From: Dipteronia dyeriana
Lineage: Eukaryota > Streptophyta > Magnoliopsida > Sapindales > Sapindaceae
Length of the DNA: 64,000 nucleotides
Reading direction: 5' to 3'
NCBI GenBank assembly: GCA_032871835.1
Contig: CM065303.1
Coordinates: 19,780,001 to 19,844,000 of the forward strand
The notes beneath the pieces are model-generated. The model did no database searches. It saw only the letters and a list, made by a program, of their open reading frames with translations, and had not been told where the DNA came from. Of this stretch, positions 54,933 through 64,000 are shown piece after piece (the first letter of the stretch is position 1; each line of letters begins with the position of its first letter). The position numbers and the translations under genes are program-made.

Positions 54933-56960
54933 TGTTAATAGCAAAATTTGGTTAGGGACCAAAGAAGAATTTTACACCTTCCAGCCTTCAAGCAGGGGTC
55001 CAAATCCGGGTCTACGTAGTGAGGTATCGAGGTCCTCTAGGTTGAGGTACCTTACGGCCCCACAGAAGCAGGGCGAGACAATCAACACCTTCTCAACACC
55101 TTGCATGCATTCAGGCTCTCCAATTAAAGTCCGCTACCCCTTCAGGAATCCTGCATAATTAGGTCGAGCTCTGTGATAAAGCTTGGCGTAGCTAAACCAA
55201 GCTCTCAGCTACAAGGTTGGAACCCTATGGGATATTTTGCCTCTAAAATGGTTAGCACAAGCTCCATGGGAAGACCAGCAAGATCGATCTAGCTCCATGA
55301 CAATCAAGAGGTCCCTTGGGGACCCCGCCAGTATACTTGAACGTGGGGTACCTCGCCCTCACGAAATATCAAGCGTCACCTCAGGTAATCTCCATGAAGT
55401 ATCTCTCCGAAGTGACATATAAAACCAGAGCTCTCCTCCAAACAACGTAGGAAGAGAGGGTTGACCTTCATGACACTTACGATACCATTAATAAAAGACA
55501 AACCATATTAATAAAGATAGTCAACCATATTAATGAGGTCAAACCGTATTAATGGAGGAAGTCAACCCTATTAATGAGGTCAACTATATTATTGGAGGAA
55601 ACCCTATTAATGAGGTCAACTATATTAATGGAGGAAGTCAACCTTATTAATGAGATGATTAACACCATTAATGAGAGAATATTCAACTCTATAATGGCCA
55701 CCAATAGTAAAAGAGTCCAAAGAGGAAGCAAATACCTTTGCCTCTAAGATATCCTCCATAACCGATTATTGGGAGTCAACTACAACAGAAAATCACTCAT
55801 ATCAAGGAAGGAAGAGTCTGAAGAAGAAACAAACACATATTCTTCAAGATATTAGCTACAAGTCGATCAACTACATTAAATGAAGAATCATGTTCAATAA
55901 GGAAAGAAGAACAATTCAAGACTCCTGGACTTGCGTGCCAAGGTAGTTACACCATATATAAATACACCTGTAATAGCATCGATTAGGAAGATCATATGAG
56001 AACAGACATACCATATATAATCCCAAAAAACGACCAGCCCTAGGTTAGTCTACATGTTTCGTTTAAAGTTCTCTCTACATTGTCATTATATGTGTACCTT
56101 TACCAGGATTATACCGGTATCAGTTAACACTCGATCATTGTTGTAAGCTCTCCGGAGCATCATGGTTGTATTATTTCTCCATTGTTGTAAGCTCCCCGGA
56201 GCATTATTTGATATATACATAAGGAAGGGTATTCCTCCTTCCACTGGATACTGCCTTGGGGTTTTTCAGCATGTGATCATTCGTGATACTTTTTCCCCTT
56301 TGGTCAGTCCACCTCCTTTTACATAAGACTTGCCTTTCTCTTATTTGTCTTTTGTATTATGCATGCGTATATAAGTGCAAGCTAGATTCCTACCTTGCTG
56401 GACCTAGCGCTCTTATCCTCCATGCCAAAGTCGTGCATCAGGATGAGGAGAAACCACCCAGACCAGCTTGAAGGGAGTCGATGAGCCCTTCTACATCTTC
56501 TCTATGGAAGAAATCAAGCTCTTCAACACTGGAGCTAGATAAGTCCCCCTTCTTACTTGCTATCTAGGTCGGGGAACTACAGGAAGGAATCTGGCTCCAG
56601 AACCTGGCTCTGGGTACCAGGACGGGCTCCGACCCCGACCAAGGACCAGGACCAAGATCAACCCCTTCATACCAGCAAGGGAACCTCGAGCTCCCTTCAT
56701 CTCTTACCAACCGCGAAGCCCGATGACTGGAATGACTCCTCTCCTACCAACCGCGAACCCCGATGACTGGAATGACTCCTCTCCTACCAACCGCGAAGCC
56801 CGATGAGTGGAATGACTCCTCTCCTACCTACCGCTACATACTCCATATTCATACAAGATCTCTCCAAGGTACAAGGTACCAACCCCGGCTACCACCTCCG
56901 TGGTAGTGTTCTCGAGGGTGTTAGCTGTAATTCTTCACCCGAGCGAATTGTTGGTTAACA
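54933..56960 (-). mobile_element. solo LTR, family B, copy 3 (long form)
   Basis: On the minus strand it starts TGTTAACCAACAATTCG and ends CTATTAACA. Perfect 5-bp duplications ATTTC flank it (54928-54932 and 56961-56965). Terminal parts match copies 1 and 2, but it is 2028 bp against about 1.1-1.2 kb. The extra length includes an ATTAATGAGGTCAAC-type tandem array (about 55485-55680), a repeated TGTTGTAAGCTCYCCGGAGCAT block (about 56138-56205) and three 40-bp units at 56706-56825. Confidence 0.85.
56706..56825. repeat. three 40-bp tandem repeats inside LTR copy 3
   Basis: Three near-identical units starting ACCAACCGCGAAGCCCGATG and ending GACTCCTCTCCT, differing by single bases. They lie in the part of the LTR missing from the shorter copies. 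Confidence 0.93.
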
Positions 56961-56965
56961 ATTTC

Positions 56966-58106
56966 TTTTACTTGACTGCCATATTGAATCGTACATATTT
57001 TTAGAACAATTTATTAGGAAGTATAATATTATCCCTTACAAATAATATTTTAATTTGTTAATTAAAGTAAATATTAAAATATTTATATGTATCCAACATG
57101 CTCTACCATTACTACCTACCTCTTCTCCATATATATCCCATTTCAATTTTCATTTAAATATTTTTAATTTATAATTTAGTTGTGATTAGAGGGTGGGTGC
57201 ACTCATTTTTTGTTCAATTAGATTTGAAAGCTAAATATAATAATGGGAAACTTTGGGATTGATATCAATCTAATTTGTTTATACTGTTTTATTGATGATT
57301 TATCTTATAAGGAAGGTTTCTGAAATTCTGAAAATTATAAAGAGGCTATCTTGCAAATTTTAATGAAGGTTTCAAAATTAATTTTGAAATATTAAGAGAG
57401 ATATTTGAAAAAAAAGACCCTATGTTCTACTTGTAGTTTAATAATAAAAAAAAAAGGGAGAATCCCTCAAATTTATTTTAAGAATGTGGAGGGTGAAATT
57501 AGGGTGAGTTTGGAACTTAATTGTTTTGGGTTAATTTTCATAAATTAAACATAGTGATCCTAAACTAATAAAGGTAAGATAATTAATATATACACACGTA
57601 TGGTTTGGAGAGGAGAACTTGACTTAAATCCATAATATCAATGAAGTATATATAAAACTTGATCATCACAACTTTAATTAAAATTAAATAATAAAAGACA
57701 TTAGTGCCAAATGTCATTGTTTGACTCCAAAAGCATGAACACTTTTTTTCTATTCATAAGAGTGACCCATTTGTTGGATTGAAAAAAGGTTACATTTATT
57801 GCTAGGCCAATGCTGTCCTCTTGGGATTTACATTACATGCATTATAGGTGTATTACATGTATTTTAAGCTTCATATGCCTTGATACTAACGGTGATTTCA
57901 AGCCAAAATTATCTGAATCGCATGCTCTACAGGTGTATTTTAAGCTTCACGTCTTGATATATAATAATGTTGATTTCAAGCCAAAATTATCTGAATTGGT
58001 GACAAACATATGACATTATATTACATTTTTAGCTTGTGAAAACTGAATTAATTGAAATATTTTTATTAGAGATCGAGTTGACCAAATTTAGCCCATATAT
58101 AGATTA
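56966..58106. other. gene-free spacer with a ~90-bp tandem duplication
   Basis: No gene is recognised. At about 57845-57995 a block (GTGTATTTTAAGCTTCA... then TTTCAAGCCAAAATTATCTG) occurs twice in tandem with diverged spacing. Confidence 0.6.
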
Positions 58107-59260
58107 ATGGAAATTGTGGGATATATCACTTTTTTTTTTCTTTTCAATGATGTCACCGCTTTAATAAGTTAAGTTAAAAGACACCTATTATGGTGAACTA
58201 CCCAAATTGCTCTTAAATAATCTATTTTTTATTCTCATTATGCTTCTATCTACACTTTGAAAACGATAACTCATCTCTTTCTCTAAAAAACTCGTCTCTC
58301 TCCAGATTCTGCACAAGAAGATAACATATATTTGTGATATTCGTTTATATATTTTCATATATTTCTGTGTGGTTTAACAATGTATTCATTCGTTATGATT
58401 GTTGTCCAATCTTTGTATGAAAATGTATAAACATTTTATTTTTTAAATGATCGAGCATTTTATTTTTGAAAATAAGGTTTAGTTAAATCGAGTATATTTG
58501 TAGTCAAATCGAACATTTTTTAATATAACTGAACTTATTTTTGAAAGAATTGAGCATATTTTTGAAAGAATCGAAAGAATCGAGTATTTGTTAAAGGATC
58601 GAGAATTTTTTTCAAATGATCGATAATATTTGTCAAAGGATCGAGATTTGTTTTTCTAAGGATCGAGATTTTTTTTTCAAAGGATCAAGAATTTTTCAAA
58701 GAATCGAGAATTTTTTTCAAAGGATCGAGAATATTTGTTAAATTATCGATATTTTTTTTCGAAGGATCGAGAATATTTGTCAAAGGATCGAAATTTTTTC
58801 AAAGAATCGAGAATTTTTTTCACAGGTTCGAGATTTTTTTTTCAGAAAATTAGGTTTAGTTAAATCGAGTATATTTGTAGCGAAATCGAGCATATATTAG
58901 AAAGAATCGATGATTTTTTCTAAAGAATCGAGCATATTTTTCAAATGATCGAGATTTTTTTTTTGAAGTAATGACCATAAAAAATAAACTCAGGGGGCGC
59001 TGCCAGAGCTCGACCTCAAAATACGTCTGCATAACACCACTTCGTCGCCATTTAAGTGATTGCCTGGGTTTTAAAGAGACTTTCTCCCTCAACTTCACAA
59101 CTATCTCACTGTAAAATGAATGAAAGAAATCTGATGTGGAACAACTATTGGGGGTATTTTTATCCGTTCACCATAATAGATGCATTTTAAATATAAGCTA
59201 TTAAAGCAGTGTCACTGTTGAAATGTCACCTTCAAAAAGTGCTATTTATTTTTGGAACCC
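58107..59260 (-). mobile_element. Mutator-like non-autonomous element 1 with TCGAG repeats
   Basis: 1154 bp with long inverted ends: GATGTCACCGCTTTAATAAG on the left and, reversed, GTGACACTGCTTTAATAGC on the right, both followed by CTATTATGGTGAAC. Flanks TATAGATTA and ATTAGATTA match at 7 of 9, fitting the 9-bp duplications of Mutator-like elements. The interior (about 58480-58970) is an array of about 20-bp units with core GATCGAGAATTTTTTTC. The minus strand near 59051 opens a short frame MATKWCYADVF. It is the inverted relative of 61753-63349. Confidence 0.75.
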
Positions 59261-59269
59261 ATTAGATTA

Positions 59270-61743
59270 TTATTTGTGAGAAGCCGATATCTATTTACTC
59301 CTTTTGTTTGTTTTTTTTCTTTTCAGATTATATTTTCATTATTGTATGAATTCAAGCAATTCACATATGCTTTCATATTTACATATCCAATACGTATTAT
59401 ATATGATTATCGTTTTAACCGTAAGTGTCTACAAGCCATGAAACTTTTAATATGAAACCTAAGTCATTTTTGGGGGTTTTTTTAGAAAATATCATGCTAA
59501 TCACAATTCACAGGTGTGTGGTCTTGACTCTCTTGAGTTGGATAAAGAGAAGTGGCTTCCAACCCAACTTATATTGACATGCTACACATTTGCTAGCAAT
59601 GGCATTCACATTTTTCTTGCAAAGACTAGAATATTTTTTTTGCATACACACATTAATATTAAATTAAATTCATTATAATTATTTTTTGTCAAGGTTCCCC
59701 CTTCCAAAAAGAAGAAGAAGTTAATGCATTATTTAAAATGAAATTTTAAAATAAATTTGTTAAAAGATCTAAAATGAAAACGGTTCAACATATGTGTGTG
59801 AGAGGTTACTGTCGAGCCATCTCAACTTTTATCGAAACAACCATTTTTCATTTTACCATATAAACGGAGATTTTTTTTCTTAGAAAACAAACGTGTTACT
59901 TCTTTTGTGCACAAGATGTGAATCCAAATCGATCAACATGGTTGCAACTTTATATGCCAACTTTATAGCACCCAAACCCAAAGTGTATAATCTACTCAAA
60001 TCATGAACTTTGAGATCCAATGTTTTAGCAAAAAAAAAAGTTATTTAGGTGGCTGTCTGACATTTTCCATCACTTCTTTTTCTAAGAAGTTATTTGAAAT
60101 ATAAACAAAGAAACCGTGTGAGAAAAACCCCAAATGAATTCCATCTAATCAACCATGTTCTTGTGGACCATATATATATAAAGTCAAACATAAATACATT
60201 AATAACTAATTAATCAATAAATGGAGGACAGTTTGCATTACTAATGTTTTTTTTATAATATCTATTAATTCGGGATCAAGTATTCTTTTTTAAAAGCTTT
60301 CATTATTGGTAGGATTAGAGCAGTTGACCTGAGAGTCATTTATCCAAGACTCAAGTTCGTCCATCTAACAGCTGAGTTATGTTCATATTGGCATATTACT
60401 AATATCTTGTTAAATCACTTTAAAGTAAAAAATCAAGATCAGATTTTTGGTACCGCCCATAGTAAGATTTATACTATCGGTCGAGGTGTGTTTGTCTATT
60501 CATATTAAAAACATATCAGAACTTTATCGAGATCGAATACTACATACGTGATCTGGATATCTTTTCTTATAACTTTGTGTAACTATATCATCTATTAAAG
60601 GACATTTAATTAAAACAATATATATATATTATATTGTCAGTTCAAGCCGATATAAGATATATCAGTTATTTGTATATGAACTATTAGATTTAAATGCTTT
60701 AACTTGTCTACGTACACTTGTCAAAGTATCTTTTAAATTCAATTAGCAACATATAAAAAAAGTATATATTTTATATTTTATATCAATTCGAATCGATAAT
60801 ATAAACAATATATATATTTACACACGGAAATTATCAGGTGCAAACCCTTTAACATACATAATTAAGTTAGAACTGATGTTGTATAATGTTGTGTAAATAC
60901 AAACTTAGTTACATAATATTTTACAATTGATGTGTTGTGTAACACGTTTAGTTACATAATCTTTTACAACTGATTACATTCCGTATATGCATTTGACAAA
61001 TTAGTAATCACAAGCCGTCGCAATCATATATGCATTGATGAGATGTGAACACTTAATTCAAAATATTGATTTAATTAAGAAAGACACTATTATATTGACT
61101 GTAATTAAAGTAATCTAATTATGTTGTTAAGACTTAAGTCATATATGCATGGTACGCATGGTTTTGAAAAGAGTACTTGATGGGTCAACTAAATCAGCTT
61201 ATCTGCAGAACCCATTGATTTTTGAAGTGATTTAGTCATATTATTGTGCTAATTTTATCAGGAAAAAAAAATAAAAAATAAGGGAAGATCATGCAAAAAT
61301 ATAATATTCGTCATGTGCCCACCAACCTTCCTGCCTTTAGAAGTAAGACATGCCACCTCAATTAATAGCATAGACAATTAGCTTTATAATAATGCTTAAA
61401 TACATTCACATTTTTTTTTACCAATTACAATAAATTCAAAGTTTAGAGAGAATATACGATTTGAACCTACAATCTCATGATAAATGTACGGGGTATATCG
61501 GTAGGCTAATATTATCCCGTCTAATGTCTATACACATTCTTATATACGATACTAATTGTCATTTTTGGGTTTTATTGTTTGAGTGAAAATATGGTCAATT
61601 AAAGCCAACTCCTGACCACGTACCAAAGACTCGAAATTGAAAATTATATTTCAAGAGTGCATTTATAGAAAATATTCTTAATTAATTGCATTTCGAGTAA
61701 AACAATTTTTTTCTTTCTATAAAATAAGCACCTGACAAATATG
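59270..61743. other. gene-free AT-rich region
   Basis: About 2.5 kb with no recognisable gene. At about 60300-60375 and 61440-61500 are phrases resembling tRNA-derived or common dispersed repeats (GATTTGAACCTACAATCTC), too degenerate to call. Confidence 0.55.
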
Positions 61744-61752
61744 ATCAAAACA

Positions 61753-63349
61753 GGGGTCAAAAAATAAATAGCACTTTTTGGAGGTATCATTTCAATACTG
61801 TCACTGCTTTAATAACTTATGTTTAAAATGCACCTATTATGGTGAACAGACAAAAATACCCTCAATAATTGTTTCACATAAGATTTCTTTCATTCATTTT
61901 TACAGTGATAGTTTTGAAGTAGAGAGAGAAAATCTCGTTGAAACTCGGACAATCACTCGAACGATGACGGAGTAGCGCTACGCAGACGCATTCGGGGGTC
62001 GAGCTGCCCAGTCAGCTCACAGGGGGGGGGGGGGGGGGGGGGGGCAGGGGGCAACGCCCCCGAAGATTTTTTTTTATTTGATCTGTTGTGTATTGACGAA
62101 GATGAATATCTTAGTTTTTGAGACTTTTGAAACATTTCCGAGTTGTTTTTGTTAAAGGGATTGAGTTTTTTTTTGTAAGGGATCCAGAATTTTTGTGAGG
62201 GATCGAGCTTTTTGGTATATGATCTAGTTTTTTTTTTTACATGACCGAGTTTTTTTTGTAAGGGATCGAGCTTTTTTTGTTAAGGATCGAGTTTTTTTTT
62301 TCAGGATCGAGCTTTTTTTTTACATAATCGAGTTTTTTTGTAAGTGATCGAGTTTTTTTATAATGGATCGAGTTTTTTTTGTATATGATCGAACTTTTTT
62401 TGTACATGATCGAGCTTTTTTGTAATGGGTCGAGCTTTTTTTGTTAAGGATCGAGCTTTTTTTTTTTCAGGATCAATTTTTTTTTTTGTACATAATCGAG
62501 TTTTTTTTGTAAGTGATCGAGTTTTTTTATGATGTCTCGAGCTTTTTTTTAAGGGGATTGAGCTTTTTTTTGTACATGATCGAGCTTTTGTGTAAAGGGT
62601 CGAGCTTTTTTTGTAAGGGATCGAGTTTTTTTGTGAGGAATCGAGCTTTTTTTAAAGGGATCGAGCTTTTTTGTACATGATCAAGCTTTTTCTGTAAAGG
62701 ATCGAGATTTTTTTTATATGATCGAGCTTTTTTGTAAGAGATCGAGCTTTTTTGTACATAATCGAGCTTTTTTTGTAAGGGGTCGAGCTTTTTTTTTAAC
62801 ATGATCGAACTTTTTTTTAAGGGATCGAACTTTTTTTGTTAAGGGTCGAGTCTTTTTTTTTTTAACATGATCGAGCTTTTTTTAAAGGGGTAGAGCTTTT
62901 TTTAAAGGAATCGAGTTTTCTTAGAGGTTTGAGTTTTTTTGCCCAAGATTATAACTTGTTTGCAGCAGTTTAAAAATGTTTGTACTGATATAAAAAAGCT
63001 TAGACAAATAAAAAAAATATTAGACCAATTACAAAATAGCTCGTAAACATATCAAAAAAAGTTTGAACCAATGTAACAAAAATATACAATATCTCGTAAA
63101 CTTATTAAAAAAACTGGATCATGTTCAGACAAATTGTAGATCGATTTTTAGACAAGTTTTTGAGAGAGGGAAGTTATTACTTTCAGTGATCAAAGTGTGG
63201 AGATGGAAGTACAAAGAGAATTAAAAAATGATTATTTAAGGGCAATATGGGTAGTTCACCATAATATATGTCTTTTAAACTTAACTTATTAAACCGGTGA
63301 CATCACTACAATTCATCAAAAAAAAGGTAACATTTCTCACCATTTCCAC
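61753..63349 (+). mobile_element. Mutator-like non-autonomous element 2 with TCGAG repeats
   Basis: 1597 bp. The left end (AAAATAAATAGCACTTTTT.., CTGTCACTGCTTTAATAAC) matches the reversed right end of element 1, and the right end matches the reversed left end of element 1, so the two lie in opposite orientations. Flanks ATCAAAACA and ATCAAAATA are a 9-bp duplication (8 of 9). The interior has a 23-base G run (62022-62044) and several dozen about 20-bp units with core GATCGAGCTTTTTTTG (about 62160-62940). An ATG at 61963 corresponds to the short frame of element 1 but is stopped after three codons. Confidence 0.8.
62160..62940. repeat. TCGAG-core tandem array in element 2
   Basis: Imperfect units of about 20 bp, GATCGAGCTTTTTTTGTAAG and variants, repeated several dozen times. 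They generate a lysine/leucine-rich meaningless frame on the minus strand. Confidence 0.9.
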
Positions 63350-63358
63350 ATCAAAATA

Positions 63359-64000
63359 TACAATTTTATTATATATAGTGTTAACATGTGTCTTAAGGGC
63401 ACATATTAAGAACATAAAAGTTTCTCTTATTAAAAACTCGATCATTATATTTTAATAAATATGATAGTTGACTTTTCTAATATAGTAACTTTTATATTTT
63501 TAAAGTTACAAGTTAATACTACATTTTGTTATTCATTACAGAAGTTTTGTTGATATTATAAACTATTGAAAAACGTTTTTAACCGTATTAATATCACCAC
63601 CATCCAATATAATTTGGTGTTAAAAGACATTTATTCGGTTTGAAAAAGTTTCAGTTTCGTAATTGTATCGTATCAATATCACTTTCATATTAAACATACC
63701 CTAACTAAAAAGAATTTGTAATTAAAGCTCCCTAGCTTAATGGATTGGACACACTCACACACATTTATTTTTTAAAAAAGAATTATAATAAATTCGAATT
63801 TTAGAAAAAGATGACATGATTCGAAGTTTAGGTGTGAAGTTCACATATACCACTAATCGGACACAACGTAATAATTGATTGGGTTTATTATAATAAATCT
63901 AGAGTTAAAAGTGGATTAAATCACAATCTTTGGTTGGCTAATAAAGGTTGACTTTGTTTGAATAGAATACTAATTAGTAGACGTGAGAACTAAGTTAATT
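63359..64000. other. gene-free AT-rich end of window
   Basis: No gene or element ends recognised in the last 640 bases. Confidence 0.55.

Noticed and set aside
62527..62802. Lysine/leucine repeat protein on the minus strand
   Set aside because: Generated by the TCGAG/T-run tandem array.

Overview
This is a plant nuclear window, most likely from a eudicot. It is AT-rich, its genes are split by short GT-AG introns, and its proteins match plant families (a 54-residue RCI2/PMP3 proteolipid, a plant-type GET4, a plant ureidoglycolate-lyase-fold protein). Most of the remaining DNA is plant transposable elements: Ty3/Gypsy, hAT, Mutator-like, Harbinger-like and fold-back elements. I cannot name the species from sequence alone.

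Left third (1-19 kb), gene-bearing. After a 2.3-kb solo LTR (409-2753) come an intact three-exon ureidoglycolate lyase-domain gene (3489-6358, +), an intact twelve-exon GET4 gene (6868-13254, -), a solo LTR of a second family (14532-15702), a small LYR-motif gene (16806-17300, +) and an intact two-exon RCI2/PMP3 gene (18219-18684, +) with an ABRE-like site upstream.

Middle (19-42 kb), transposon nest. A gene-less hAT element (19436-22439) carries a hAT MITE and a Harbinger-type MITE. A second-family solo LTR (22659-31258) was entered by a transposase-bearing hAT (23292-30763). That hAT was entered by a hAT MITE (26297-29281), and the MITE by a first-family solo LTR (26379-28734). Target-site duplications support each step. 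Next, a fold-back MITE is split by a 9.7-kb Athila-like Gypsy element (31696-41418; perfect 5-bp target duplication). This Gypsy element keeps gag, protease and integrase remnants but has no reverse transcriptase/RNase H. Between integrase and the 3' LTR it carries an intronless LOG-like gene (cytokinin-activating phosphoribohydrolase family), broken by one nonsense codon, and a second unrecognised ORF. This is the most unusual object in the window.

Right third (42-64 kb). An intron-containing ribosomal protein S23 pseudogene lies tail to tail with a nine-exon plant gene of unknown function (43837-46871, -). That gene encodes a duplicated SLAWD..LDPEEL module and a KEN box, and one of its introns appears to be GC-AG. 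Beyond it lie a probable decayed Mutator-like element holding a 30-bp minisatellite and a transposase tail (about 49.2-53.6 kb), a 2-kb third copy of the second LTR family (54933-56960, -), and two oppositely oriented Mutator-like elements (58107-59260 and 61753-63349) filled with TCGAG-based tandem repeats. I see no ordinary gene from 47 kb to the end.

The host genes have unrelated housekeeping or stress roles: purine-catabolism-like metabolism, tail-anchored protein targeting, mitochondrial LYR assembly, membrane stress proteolipid. They show no sign of acting as one system.
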